Source: Rhizobium sp. BK418
GTDB taxonomy: Bacteria > Pseudomonadota > Alphaproteobacteria > Rhizobiales > Rhizobiaceae
Direction of reading: 5' to 3'
Length of the DNA stretch: 64,000 nucleotides
Assembly (NCBI RefSeq): GCF_004341105.1
Contig: NZ_SLZK01000007.1
Span: 186,001-250,000, forward strand
Below, in pieces: positions 9,472-17,391 of the stretch (position 1 is its first letter; each line of letters starts with the position of its first letter). A program made the position numbers and the translations under genes. The notes under the pieces were generated by a model that searched no databases, was not told the DNA's origin, and worked only from the letters and a program-made list of their open reading frames with translations.

Positions 9472-10326
9472 TCAGGTCGAGCGCAGCCCCCTGACCTTCT
9501 TCAAAATATCCTCCGAAAGGGCCGCCACCAGCGCCTGGTCGGCTCCCTTGCGCGGCACCAGCACGAATTCGACATCCTCGAGCCCCGGCAATCGGCCCGG
9601 CGCGATTTCCTTCAGACCCGATGGCGCCATGCTGCGTGGCTGCACCAGCACCCCCATGCCGGCGCGGGCAGCAGCAGTCAGCCCGCTCAAACTGCCGCAG
9701 GTGCAGACTATGCGCCAGGCAACACCGTGGCGACCAAGCGCCTCCAGCGCGATGGCGCGCGTAACGCTCGGCGGCGGAAAGGCGATCAACGGCAATAGAT
9801 CGGAGGCAAGCACGTGCTCCGGGTCACGTGCCAGCCAGACCAGCGGCTCACGATAGACGAGCCTTCCGTGTTCATCGCCGAGCCTGCGTTTGGCAAGCAC
9901 GAGGTCGATCGCTCCCGCATCCTGCATTTCGTAGAGCACGCCAGAAAGAGCGACCGTCAGTTCCAGATCGACCGAAGGATGCGAACGGACGAAATCCTCC
10001 AACACCGCCGGCAACTGGCTCGTTACAAAGTCCTCGGAAACACCGAGCCGCAGCCGTCCTCGCAAGCTGCCGCCTTTGAACAGCGACTGCACCTGCCCCT
10101 CGATCGACAACATGGCGCGCGCATGCGACAGCAGGGACTCACCATCTCCGGTCAGCACCACCTTGTGCGTGTCCCGCTCAAGCAGCCGGCGCCCGAGCGA
10201 AGTTTCCAGCCTCTGGATGTGCTGGCTGACCGTCGACTGCCCGAGACCCAGCCTCTCGGCGGCGAGCGTGAAACTTCCCATCTGCTCGACGGTTACGAAA
10301 CTGCGTAGCTGCGATAGATCCAGCAT
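9472..10326 (-). CDS. LysR-family transcriptional regulator
   Basis: This 284-aa protein has the LysR layout. The N-terminal winged helix-turn-helix (LRSFVTVEQMGSFTLAAERL then STVSQHIQRLE) spans about residues 6-58, followed by a linker helix and a periplasmic-binding-protein-like effector domain from about residue 90. It is divergent from the SBF-type transporter gene across a 94-bp spacer that contains nested inverted repeats, the classical arrangement in which a LysR protein controls its neighbour and itself. The effector is unknown. A second possible target is the convergent threonine aldolase gene, but nothing in the sequence supports that. Confidence 0.9.
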   Translation of the reverse strand: MLDLSQLRSFVTVEQMGSFTLAAERLGLGQSTVSQHIQRLETSLGRRLLERDTHKVVLTGDGESLLSHARAMLSIEGQVQSLFKGGSLRGRLRLGVSEDFVTSQLPAVLEDFVRSHPSVDLELTVALSGVLYEMQDAGAIDLVLAKRRLGDEHGRLVYREPLVWLARDPEHVLASDLLPLIAFPPPSVTRAIALEALGRHGVAWRIVCTCGSLSGLTAAARAGMGVLVQPRSMAPSGLKEIAPGRLPGLEDVEFVLVPRKGADQALVAALSEDILKKVRGLRST

Positions 10327-10332
10327 GGTCGT

Positions 10333-10374
10333 GATCCAGATTTACGATAACTGTTATTCCTTGCATCCTGGATC
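10333..10374. promoter_or_regulatory. Candidate LysR operator with nested inverted repeats
   Basis: Two inverted repeats are nested within the 94-bp divergent spacer. The outer pair is GATCCAG (10333-10339) and CTGGATC (10368-10374). The inner pair is ATAAC-T-GTTAT (10347-10357). Size and position fit a LysR activation/recognition site overlapping both promoters. The binding protein is inferred from location only. Confidence 0.6.
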
Positions 10375-10420
10375 ATAATGAGCGACAGAACAATGATTCA
10401 TTTATTCCAGCGAGACTGCC

Positions 10421-11425
10421 ATGCGCCGCTTTTTGCCTGACACATTCACGATCCTGCTCGTCTGTACCGTCATCCTCGCCTCGATTTTCCCGGCAAGCGG
10501 CACTTTTGCCAGCTGGTTCGGCGTAGCGACCGATATCGCTATCGCACTGCTCTTCTTCCTGCATGGCGCGCGCCTCTCGCGTGATGTCGTCATCGCCGGC
10601 CTGCTGCACTGGCGCCTGCACCTGGTGATCCTGCTGGCGACCTTTGGCGTCTTCCCGATCCTTGGCCTCGCCATGGGCCTCATTCCGGATTCGATCCTGC
10701 CGCAGCCGCTTTATCTCGGCATTCTCTTCCTCTGCGTGTTACCATCGACGGTGCAGTCTTCAATTGCCTTCACGTCAATGGCCGGCGGCAATGTACCGGC
10801 AGCAATCTGCTCAGCCTCGGCCTCCAACATCTTCGGCATGTTCCTGACGCCGCTGCTCGTCGGCCTGCTCTTCTCGGTCGGCGGCCATGGCGGCTTTTCT
10901 TTCGATGCGCTTCAGCAGATTCTGCTCCAGCTTCTCGCGCCTTTCATCGTCGGCCAGATCCTCCAGCCCTGGATCGGCGACTGGATCCGCTCCAAAAAGA
11001 AAATCCTGATGCCAGTCGACCGCGGCTCAATCCTTATGGTCGTCTACCTGGCTTTCTCGACGGCTGTCGTCGAAGGACTGTGGCACACCTTCTCGATCGG
11101 CGATATCGCCGCGGTCATCATTGCCGACATGCTGTTGCTGGCCCTCGTTCTCGTGCTCACCATGTATGGCAGCCGCTGGCTTGGTTTCAACAAGGCCGAC
11201 GAGATCACCATCACCTTCTGCGGCTCGAAAAAGAGCCTGGCAAGCGGCGTCCCGATGGCAAACGTCATCTTTGCCGGCCAGTCGATCGGCGCGATCGTGC
11301 TGCCGCTGATGCTGTTTCACCAGATCCAGCTGATGGTCTGCGCCGTCATTGCCCAGAAATATGCCGCGGCCGCAGCCCGCCGCGCTACGGAAAAAGAACT
11401 CGAAGAAGCCGCAAGCCCGGCATGA
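10421..11425 (+). CDS. SBF-like (bile acid:sodium symporter family) membrane transporter
   Basis: This 334-aa polytopic inner-membrane protein has about ten hydrophobic helices. It resembles the YfeH/SLC10A7-type branch of the bile acid:Na+ symporter superfamily. Typical stretches are ALLFFLHGARLSRD near residue 45, CVLPSTVQSSIAFTSMAGGN near 105-125 and FCGSKKSLASGVPMANVIF near 265. The substrate is not predictable from sequence; the annotated bile acid role applies to animal homologues. It is probably controlled by the divergent LysR protein and ends at an intrinsic terminator shared with hsp20. Confidence 0.85.
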   Translation: MRRFLPDTFTILLVCTVILASIFPASGTFASWFGVATDIAIALLFFLHGARLSRDVVIAGLLHWRLHLVILLATFGVFPILGLAMGLIPDSILPQPLYLGILFLCVLPSTVQSSIAFTSMAGGNVPAAICSASASNIFGMFLTPLLVGLLFSVGGHGGFSFDALQQILLQLLAPFIVGQILQPWIGDWIRSKKKILMPVDRGSILMVVYLAFSTAVVEGLWHTFSIGDIAAVIIADMLLLALVLVLTMYGSRWLGFNKADEITITFCGSKKSLASGVPMANVIFAGQSIGAIVLPLMLFHQIQLMVCAVIAQKYAAAAARRATEKELEEAASPA

Positions 11426-11447
11426 TCGAGTAAAACGACCTCAAACA

Positions 11448-11477
11448 AAAACGGCGCCATTTCGGGCGCCGTTCTAT
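11448..11477. terminator. Bidirectional intrinsic terminator
   Basis: The stem AACGGCGCC (11450-11458) / GGCGCCGTT (11465-11473) has a 6-nt loop. It has CAAAAA on its left side and TCTATTT on its right side, so it can serve both the transporter gene and the convergent hsp20 gene. Confidence 0.75.
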
Positions 11478-11497
11478 TTGATCCGTAGGAAAGCGGA

Positions 11498-11968
11498 TTA
11501 GTTGTTGACGACCTGTGCCTCAATCGCCTTCGGAGCTTCAACGGGCTCAGCGGCAATAGCGATCTTGCGGGGCTTCAGAGCCTCCGGGATGCTGCGCAGG
11601 AGGTCGATGTGAAGGAGGCCGTTCTTCAGCGAAGCGGCGGTTACTTCGACATGGTCGGCAAGCTGGAAGCGGCGCTCGAAGGCGCGCTTGGCGATGCCGC
11701 GATACAGGTACTCGCTGGCATCGGCATTTTCCTCGCGCTTTTCACCCTTCACGGTGAGCGCGTGGGCATGCGATTCGATCGCGAGTTCGGTCTCATCGAA
11801 GCCGGCAACGGCCATGGTGATGCGATAGGTATTCTCACCGGTCCGCTCGATATTGTAGGGCGGATAGGTCGGAACCTGGTCCGGCTGGGAAAGGCTGTCG
11901 AGCATCGTAAAGAGACGGTCGAAGCCGACGGTGGAACGATAAAGGGGAGAGAAGTCTACGTGACGCAT
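11498..11968 (-). CDS. Small heat shock protein, Hsp20/alpha-crystallin family
   Basis: This 156-aa ATP-independent holdase chaperone has the alpha-crystallin core from about residue 36 (YNIERTGENTYRITMAVAGF) to about 130 (GLLHIDLLRSIPE). The N-terminal arm MRHVDFSPLYRSTVGFDRLF is typical of rhizobial IbpA-like proteins. A strong AGGAGG site precedes the ATG, but it lies inside a predicted hairpin of a ROSE-like thermometer, and a sigma-32-type promoter lies upstream. Expression is therefore likely to be heat-controlled both at transcription and at translation. It is transcribed alone and ends at the 11,448 terminator. Confidence 0.95.
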   Translation of the reverse strand: MRHVDFSPLYRSTVGFDRLFTMLDSLSQPDQVPTYPPYNIERTGENTYRITMAVAGFDETELAIESHAHALTVKGEKREENADASEYLYRGIAKRAFERRFQLADHVEVTAASLKNGLLHIDLLRSIPEALKPRKIAIAAEPVEAPKAIEAQVVNN

Positions 11969-12067
11969 AATGTCCTCCTAGGGAAGCGACGTGTTGCGAT
12001 AAGATGCCTGAAAACCCCATTCTTGGCAGCTTCAGGACGGTTGCGCGGACCCTTCTGGCGTCCGCAA
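11969..12067 (-). promoter_or_regulatory. ROSE-type RNA thermometer in the hsp20 leader
   Basis: The roughly 100-nt leader folds into successive hairpins on the minus strand. The first is GCGGAC/GTCCGC (12045-12065) and the second is CCTGAA/TTCAGG (12007-12036). The last is a start-proximal hairpin in which CUUCC pairs with the Shine-Dalgarno GGAGG across a CUA loop. The conserved ROSE motif UYGCU appears as UCGCU just before the pairing strand. ROSE elements are known upstream of rhizobial small heat shock genes; this instance is assigned by eye. Confidence 0.85.
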
Positions 12068-12074
12068 AGTTCAG

Positions 12075-12101
12075 ATGGGGATGGCTTTCCGGGACTTCAA
12101 G
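12075..12101 (-). promoter_or_regulatory. Sigma-32 (RpoH)-type promoter of hsp20
   Basis: On the minus strand CTTGAA (12096-12101) is followed after 15 nt by CCCCATCT (CCCCAT at 12075-12080). This matches the classical heat shock promoter. The predicted transcript start near 12067 is exactly where the ROSE leader begins. Confidence 0.8.
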
Positions 12102-12252
12102 CCCCTCTTGAAATCGTTGGAATTCTTGCGTGAACCCCGCATGAACGGCAGGTTCGGCGAAGGTTCAGACGCCGCTCGCTACAGATAGACGCATCGGGTG
12201 ACATTGGCCCGAAGGCTGGAGTGTATCGTCCCTTCTTCTTCAGCCTCAATTC

Positions 12253-12283
12253 GGCCGGCGCGAGCCTCTCAGCTCCGCCGGCC
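12253..12283. repeat. GC-rich inverted repeat near the end of the 175-aa gene
   Basis: GGCCGGC (12253-12259) pairs with GCCGGCC (12277-12283), with additional GAGC/GCTC pairing inside. It is followed on the plus strand by TCTTTTCTT, but no plus-strand gene ends here and the minus-strand side has no T run. It may be an mRNA 3-prime hairpin. Confidence 0.5.
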
Positions 12284-12291
12284 TCTTTTCT

Positions 12292-12819
12292 TCAGGCATA
12301 AAGCCCCGCAAGCTGGTCCTGCGTCGCATCCAGCCTGTCTGCTCCGGCAACATCCTGATGGCTGAGCATGAGAGCACTGACGATGCGCGACAGTGCCGCT
12401 GAATCACCGCTTGAAAATATGAAAAAATGGCTGCCCTTGTCCTTGCCGCCACTGTTGGAGGGCGGCACTTCGGCAACGATGGAACCGCCGCCCGGCAGCT
12501 TGGTGGTGATCGTGAAGCCCTCCGCCGGGAAGGCATCGCGGTTATCAACGATCATCTGCTCGAGCGCAAGGAACTGGCCGTTTTCCGGCGAAATACCGGT
12601 ATTTTGCGGTATCGCCATGACGGCGGAATACTCGCGCGCGAACGCTGACTGTGACTTTGGGTCGTCGCTGAAGAGTTTCAGCATCGCCAGATGCACATCC
12701 GGCGGATCGATATCAAGATAATCCGATTGCAGATAATCGAGAACGGACTCCGGCCGCTCCGGCCCGGTTAATTGGTGGACGCCAGAATTGACAGTCCCGA
12801 CGAAAGAAACCGAATTCAT
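12292..12819 (-). CDS. Hypothetical protein, 175 aa
   Basis: The ATG at 12819 has GGGAGG upstream; the longer frame to 12903 does not. The protein has no signal peptide or membrane helix. It has a mixed alpha/beta look with FTITTKLPGGGSIVAEVPPS in the middle and a KGSHFFIFSSGDSAALSRIVSALMLSH segment near the C-terminus. I do not recognise the family. It has its own gap on both sides and no operon partner. A GC-rich inverted repeat lies just beyond its stop (12,253-12,283). Confidence 0.6.
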   Translation of the reverse strand: MNSVSFVGTVNSGVHQLTGPERPESVLDYLQSDYLDIDPPDVHLAMLKLFSDDPKSQSAFAREYSAVMAIPQNTGISPENGQFLALEQMIVDNRDAFPAEGFTITTKLPGGGSIVAEVPPSNSGGKDKGSHFFIFSSGDSAALSRIVSALMLSHQDVAGADRLDATQDQLAGLYA

Positions 12820-13055
12820 GGCCAGCCTCCCGGCGCCCCAATCTTCAGTCATGAACGTGCGAATAACCGGCCTCATGCCGGAACAAGTCTTTCGTTCGCA
12901 CAAACCCTAGCGTGTCTCCGCTTTCGCGAAGCTTGCCCTATAGGAAATTTCGAATGTATTATGATCTGCTTATATTGGCGGCAATTTCGCCATTGATTTT
13001 CCCGCTTCCTGCGATATCCCCTAGTATATCTCTCACGTGAAGAAATACGCCACCC

Positions 13056-14027
13056 ATGGAACAGGTTCTCTACTCGACCCAAGATAATCCGGCGCCGGAG
13101 AACCGTACCGAAGGTTTTTTCGAGACCCACGACGGTCACAGGTTGCGTTATGCCGTCTTCCGGTCGCAAACCTCAGTTGCCCACGGAACGGTCGTGCTCT
13201 TGCACGGACGCAGCGAATATATCGAGAAGTATTTCGAGACCATCCGCGATCTCACCGCCAAAGGCCTTTGGGTTGCCACCTATGACCTACGCGGCCAAGG
13301 TGGTTCGCAGCGGCTGATCAAGAAGCGCAATCACGGCCACATCCGCCGCTTTTCCGATTACGAGCGCGATCTCTATACCTTCCTCGAAAAGATCGTGCTG
13401 CCGGATACCCGCCTGCCCTTCTATATGCTCGCCCATTCGACTGGCGCGCTGATCGCGCTTTCCGCTGCACCCTATCTGTCGACGCGTATCGAGCGCATGG
13501 TGCTATCGGCACCTTTCCTTGGCCTTACCGGCCAAGTAGCTTCCGAGGGTATTATCCGCACGGTATCGACCACCCTCTGCGCTGTCGGCCTTGGAAGCAT
13601 GCCGCTCGGCAAGATGAAAGAGCTGCAGTTCCCTGGTAATCTTCTGACATCGGATGAAACGCGTTTCGAGCGAAATATGGCGATCGCCAGGGCCCATCCG
13701 GAGCTCGCTCTAGGAGCGCCAACTGCCCGCTGGATGCACGAATGCATGAAAGCGATCGACCGGGTGACCCAGCCCTATCATCTCTTCTCGATCACCATAC
13801 CCTCGGTCGTCATCGCGCCGACACGCGACGGGCTGGTGCCTTACACGGTGCAGGAACGGCTTTCTCGCTACTTCCGTGCGGGCCAGCTCGTGCCGATCAA
13901 CGGCGCCCGCCACGAGATATTCCAGGAAAGGGATATCTACCGCGCCGCCGCGCTCGCCGCTTTCCACGCCTTCATTCCCGGCAGCGACGCCGAGGCGAAT
14001 GAAGACGTGACGGCGATCGGCGTCTGA
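13056..14027 (+). CDS. Alpha/beta hydrolase, lysophospholipase (PldB)-like
   Basis: This 323-aa cytoplasmic serine hydrolase is similar to lysophospholipase L2 and monoacylglycerol lipases. The nucleophile is Ser128 in LAHSTGAL. The oxyanion-hole region is VVLLHGRSEYIEKY, the acid is the Asp in APTRDGLVPY and the base is the His in NGARHEIF. The SEYIEKY insertion after the oxyanion loop is typical of this lysophospholipase branch. It is transcribed alone from a 236-bp AT-rich upstream region and converges on hisN. Substrate specificity cannot be read from the sequence. Confidence 0.88.
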   Translation: MEQVLYSTQDNPAPENRTEGFFETHDGHRLRYAVFRSQTSVAHGTVVLLHGRSEYIEKYFETIRDLTAKGLWVATYDLRGQGGSQRLIKKRNHGHIRRFSDYERDLYTFLEKIVLPDTRLPFYMLAHSTGALIALSAAPYLSTRIERMVLSAPFLGLTGQVASEGIIRTVSTTLCAVGLGSMPLGKMKELQFPGNLLTSDETRFERNMAIARAHPELALGAPTARWMHECMKAIDRVTQPYHLFSITIPSVVIAPTRDGLVPYTVQERLSRYFRAGQLVPINGARHEIFQERDIYRAAALAAFHAFIPGSDAEANEDVTAIGV

Positions 14028-14065
14028 GCCTTTATTGTCTCAAAACCCTGCGTTGTGTGACAGGC

Positions 14066-14839
14066 TCAGCGCTGCAGGATGGCAATTGCCTCTTCATACA
14101 CCGCCCTGCTGCCGGCAGCGATAATGGAACCACCATTTTCAGGCCGCCCGCCGTTCCAGGTCGTGATGATGCCGCCGGCGCCCTCGATGACCGGAATGAT
14201 GCCACCAACGTCATAAGGCTTGAGGCTATTCTCGACAACGAGATCGACATGGCCGGCGGCTAGCAGCGCATAGGCATAACAATCGCAGCCATAGCGGAAG
14301 AGACGGACCTTGCTCTCGATTTCGCGATACTTCTCCATCTCCTCGCCAACAAAGAGATGTGGCGAGGTGGTAAAGAGGATCGCGTTGGAAAGCGCGCCGC
14401 AATCGCGTACCTGCAACCGGCGCTCGCCTTCCGGCCCGCTATAGGTCGACCCGTTCTCGTCGCCAAAATAGCGCTCGCCAGTGAACGGCTGCTCGATCAT
14501 GCCGGCAACCGCTCGACCATTCTTCTGCAGACCGATCAGCGTCCCCCAGACTGGAACGCCGGAGATGAAGGCGCGCGTGCCGTCGATCGGGTCAATCACC
14601 CATACATGCTCGCGGTCGAGGCCGACATTGCCATGCTCTTCGCCCAGGATGCCATGTTCCGGAAAATGCTGCTCGATCAGCGCACGAATGGCCGTCTCCG
14701 CCGCCCTATCGCCTTCCGTGACCGGATCGAAGCCAGACGACAGCTTGTTGGTGACATTGATGCCCGAGCGGAAACGCGGCAGGGTTTCTGCCTTGGCAGC
14801 TTCGGCAAGACGGTTGAAGAACGAACGGTCAGGAAGCAT
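14066..14839 (-). CDS. hisN: Histidinol-phosphatase, inositol monophosphatase family
   Basis: This 257-aa Mg2+-dependent phosphatase has the family metal site (GEEHG near residue 70, DPIDGTRAFISG near 82-93) and the C-terminal PYDVGGIIPVIEGAGG motif. Alphaproteobacteria that lack an HisB phosphatase domain use such an enzyme for the histidinol-phosphate step of histidine synthesis. An inositol or general sugar phosphatase role is the alternative. The segment RAFISGVPVWGTLIGL agrees better with the HisN branch. An mmgR-like sRNA gene lies divergently upstream, as described for genes annotated suhB in rhizobia. Confidence 0.85.
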   Translation of the reverse strand: MLPDRSFFNRLAEAAKAETLPRFRSGINVTNKLSSGFDPVTEGDRAAETAIRALIEQHFPEHGILGEEHGNVGLDREHVWVIDPIDGTRAFISGVPVWGTLIGLQKNGRAVAGMIEQPFTGERYFGDENGSTYSGPEGERRLQVRDCGALSNAILFTTSPHLFVGEEMEKYREIESKVRLFRYGCDCYAYALLAAGHVDLVVENSLKPYDVGGIIPVIEGAGGIITTWNGGRPENGGSIIAAGSRAVYEEAIAILQR

Positions 14840-14958
14840 GGGGAAATCCGTATAGCTGGCGAGAAACGGCGCTTTTCATAGCGAAAAAGCGGTGGAATGC
14901 AAATGTGACAGGCAATTTCGGATCAGCTGCCTAAAGATTTTGCAGCGCAATATAATGC

Positions 14959-14987
14959 TTGACAATTGTGCAATGCAGCAGTAGGGT
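14959..14987 (+). promoter_or_regulatory. Promoter of the mmgR-like sRNA
   Basis: TTGACA (14959-14964) is followed after a 17-nt spacer by TAGGGT (14982-14987). The predicted start, near 14995, is about 80 nt before the end of the terminator, in agreement with the expected RNA size. Confidence 0.65.
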
Positions 14988-14994
14988 CTTGGCT

Positions 14995-15073
14995 AGAGTC
15001 TTCTGACTGTAAATACCCTCCTTGGGTGTTTCCTCCCTAGACTTAGCCGCGCTGACAAGGCGCGGTTTTTTTT
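14995..15073 (+). ncRNA. mmgR: MmgR-like trans-acting small RNA (suhB/alpha-r8 family)
   Basis: A short transcript of about 79 nt is predicted between a sigma-70-type promoter and a strong intrinsic terminator, with no open frame. It contains the unpaired core TTTCCTCCCT followed by AGACTTAGCCGC, which I remember as the conserved centre of the rhizobial MmgR family, and an upstream CCCTCC/GGGTG hairpin. The 3-prime end is CCGCGC-loop-GCGCGG plus eight T. MmgR in Sinorhizobium meliloti is about 77 nt, needs Hfq and limits polyhydroxybutyrate accumulation. The neighbour hisN (inositol monophosphatase family) fits the genomic context for which the RNA was first named suhB. Confidence 0.8.
15047..15073 (+). 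terminator. Intrinsic terminator of the mmgR-like sRNA
   Basis: The stem CCGCGC (15047-15052) / GCGCGG (15060-15065) with a 7-nt loop is followed by eight T residues. No plus-strand protein gene precedes it, so it marks an RNA gene. Confidence 0.9.
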
Positions 15074-15088
15074 GACCTCATGTAGAAA

Positions 15089-15970
15089 TTATTCGGCAGC
15101 GAGCGCCCGATCGCCAGCGAATTTCTCGACATAATCAGCCATCTGCCGCATGAAAGACGTGATGGCAGTCGCAACGATGCCAAAGTCGGGCCGTTTCTCA
15201 AGCGTTACCTCATCGACATAGATCGAGCGGTTCACCTCAATCTGCAGCGCATGCAACCCGCGCGACGGGCGACCATAATGTTCGGTGATGAAGCCGCCGG
15301 CATAGGGTTTGTTGCGGATCGCCGCAAAACCCAATTCCTCGAGGATGCCGATTGCCGCGCGCGACAGCTCGGACGAAGCGCTGGTGCCGTAGCGGTCGCC
15401 GATGATGAAGTCCGGCCGCGCGTTGGTGCCGGCAACGCGCACATTGCCCGGCATCGAATGACAGTCGATCAGCACGCCGAAACCAAACTGTACGTGCGTG
15501 CGCGCGATCAGGCGCCGCAGCGCGAAGTGATAAGGCTTATAGACGCTTTCGACACGTTCCAGCCCTTCCTGAACGGGCAGGCGGCGCGCATAGATTTCCA
15601 TGTTCTCGGCCACGATACGCGGAATGGTGCCAAGCCCCCCTGCAACCCTTAGCGAATTGATATTCGCATAGGGCGGCAGCAACCCATCGAACATGCGCGG
15701 ATCGAGCTCGTAGGGCTCACGATTGACATCGAGATAGGCACGCGGGAAATTCGCAAGCAGCAGGGGGGCACCGAGATCAACGGCCGCACCAAAGAGTTCA
15801 TCGACATAGTGGTCTTCAGAACGGCGTATCGATATACCTTCGAGCCGCGACTGGGCAATGAATTCCGGTGGATAAATGCGGCCGCTATGAGGAGAGTTGT
15901 AGACGAAGGGAATGGTCTGCGACACGGGCTCATGCACTTCAAAAAGCTCGTATTCGCGCATTTCCGGCAC
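15089..15970 (-). CDS. N-formylglutamate amidohydrolase family protein
   Basis: This 293-aa metal-dependent hydrolase of the N-formylglutamate amidohydrolase (HutG/FGase) family shows the conserved NSPHSGRIYPPEF near the N-terminus and the DCHSMPG metal/catalytic segment in the middle. The family hydrolyses N-formyl-L-glutamate in histidine degradation. No hut genes are adjacent, so the physiological substrate here is open. The GTG at 15970 has GAGGG at good distance; the ATG at 15961 would be too far from it. It is divergent from cpdR. Confidence 0.85.
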   Translation of the reverse strand: MPEMREYELFEVHEPVSQTIPFVYNSPHSGRIYPPEFIAQSRLEGISIRRSEDHYVDELFGAAVDLGAPLLLANFPRAYLDVNREPYELDPRMFDGLLPPYANINSLRVAGGLGTIPRIVAENMEIYARRLPVQEGLERVESVYKPYHFALRRLIARTHVQFGFGVLIDCHSMPGNVRVAGTNARPDFIIGDRYGTSASSELSRAAIGILEELGFAAIRNKPYAGGFITEHYGRPSRGLHALQIEVNRSIYVDEVTLEKRPDFGIVATAITSFMRQMADYVEKFAGDRALAAE

Positions 15971-16159
15971 TTTCTGCCCTCTTTACCATGTCATCACGTG
16001 GCTGTGCGGGCCATGTTGCCAGTTGCCCGCCCTTAAGTCCATACTACATAGAGGGGATGGCGGTCTGGGTCAGGCGATTTCACCGGTTGTTTACTGGGCG
16101 AAGTCTAGTGTAGAGGCTTGGTATCCCATAAAACAATCAGTGATCAGCGGTCCGGATTA

Positions 16160-16522
16160 ATGACTCAGAAGATACTTCTCGCCGAAGACGACAATGACAT
16201 GCGCCGCTTCCTCGTGAAGGCGCTGGAAAAGGCTGGCTACAAGGTCCTTTCCTACGACAATGGTGCGAGCGCTTATGACCGCCTGCGCGAAGAACCATTC
16301 TCCTTGCTCTTGACCGATATCGTCATGCCGGAAATGGACGGCATCGAGCTCGCGCGACGTGCGACCGAACTCGATCCCGACCTGAAGGTCATGTTCATCA
16401 CGGGTTTTGCAGCCGTTGCACTGAACCCTGATTCGAAGGCTCCGAAGGATGCGAAGGTCCTTTCCAAGCCTTTCCACCTGCGTGACCTCGTTGAAGAGGT
16501 CAACAAGATGCTTGCCGCATAA
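16160..16522 (+). CDS. cpdR: CpdR-like single-domain response regulator
   Basis: This 120-aa stand-alone receiver domain has phosphoacceptor Asp53 (LLLTDIVMPEMDG), acidic pocket Glu9-Asp10-Asp11 and Lys103 in SKPF. There is no output domain. In alphaproteobacteria CpdR is dephosphorylated through CckA/ChpT and, in the unphosphorylated form, primes ClpXP to degrade cell-cycle proteins such as CtrA regulators. In rhizobia it is important for bacteroid differentiation. The identification rests on length, the near-invariant sequence and the neighbourhood with an N-formylglutamate amidohydrolase gene. The start at 16160 removes a 14-residue extension without a ribosome-binding site. Confidence 0.9.
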   Translation: MTQKILLAEDDNDMRRFLVKALEKAGYKVLSYDNGASAYDRLREEPFSLLLTDIVMPEMDGIELARRATELDPDLKVMFITGFAAVALNPDSKAPKDAKVLSKPFHLRDLVEEVNKMLAA

Positions 16523-16562
16523 GGCGTCTTGGCGGATCGTCACAAAACTTCAAAAAAGCCTA

Positions 16563-16592
16563 TTGACGGCTCCGGAGGTTTTGTGGTCTATG
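16563..16592 (+). promoter_or_regulatory. Candidate promoter of tRNA-Val
   Basis: TTGACG (16563-16568) and TCTATG (16587-16592) are separated by 18 nt and end 15 nt before the mature tRNA start. Confidence 0.55.
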
Positions 16593-16606
16593 CGCCGACA
16601 TCGGAT

Positions 16607-16681
<75 letters not shown>

Positions 16682-16702
16682 TCCTAATTCGCTGAAAAGC
16701 AA

Positions 16703-16738
16703 GGCCTTTCGAGAAATCGAAAGGCCATTTTAGTTTTG
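16703..16738 (+). terminator. Intrinsic terminator after tRNA-Val
   Basis: A 10-bp perfect stem GGCCTTTCGA/TCGAAAGGCC with a GAAA tetraloop is followed by ATTTTAGTTTT. A second hairpin (GCCAGTTC/GGAACTGGC) follows directly. Confidence 0.85.
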
Positions 16739-16880
16739 CCAGTTCTTTGGGAACTGGCCCTGTGATCACCGCTATTCAGATCGCAGTGCAGCGCCAAAAC
16801 CAAATTCGGACACAGAGCCATGCCATGCGCGATAATGGAGCCCGAGGCTTGATTCGCCTTGCCGGGACATGGGAATCGAA

Positions 16881-17378
16881 ATGAAATTATCCGTACTTGC
16901 CGTCGCCGCCTTCTCCACCCTCGCCTTTGCCGCAACTGCGCAGGCCGATGACAATTTTCCAGGCGCGCCTGGCGTCATTACGCTGCCAGGCAAGTGCCAA
17001 AAGCTGGTCGTTGCCAAATTCGACGCCACGAAGGGCTGCAAGGGTGAACTGGCAAGCGTCACTCTGGTCAACGGGACGGTGACCTTCATCTTCACGTCCG
17101 ACGGTAAGCTGCTCGGCTTCCAGGGTGATGGAAAAGGCATCAAGCCCGCATCTAACGGCAATGCGCGTCTGCCGCTCAGTCTGGTCACCACGGGCGTCGG
17201 CAACAAGATGACGGGTGAAGTGAAAGTCGCCGGCTCCTGCACCTTCGGCAATCCCTATGCAGGCAAACCGACCGCCATTGAATGCACGGCCGAAAGCAAA
17301 GATGCGGCCTTCACAGGCAGTTTCCGCACCAACGGCAAAGGGCCGGCACAAAAAACACCGGAAAAAAATAAGAAATAG
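16881..17378 (+). CDS. Secreted hypothetical protein, 165 aa
   Basis: An N-terminal signal peptide is clear (MKLSVLAVAAFSTLAFAATAQA, cleavage expected before DDNF), so the product is periplasmic or secreted. The mature part has four Cys residues that could form disulfides (GKCQKL, KGCKGE, GSCTFG, IECTAE) and a beta-rich pattern, and it ends in a Lys-rich tail (KTPEKNKK). The ATG at 16881 has GGGA at 6-nt distance; the ATG at 16869 is crowded by its own GGGA. I do not recognise the family. It converges on the nuclease-like gene with 13 bp between stops. Confidence 0.7.
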   Translation: MKLSVLAVAAFSTLAFAATAQADDNFPGAPGVITLPGKCQKLVVAKFDATKGCKGELASVTLVNGTVTFIFTSDGKLLGFQGDGKGIKPASNGNARLPLSLVTTGVGNKMTGEVKVAGSCTFGNPYAGKPTAIECTAESKDAAFTGSFRTNGKGPAQKTPEKNKK

Positions 17379-17391
17379 TCGGTGGCTGCCC

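Noticed and set aside
14028..14065. Terminator between the convergent hydrolase and hisN genes
   Set aside because: TGAGCCT/AGGCTCA can pair only across a loop of more than 25 nt and has no proper T run.
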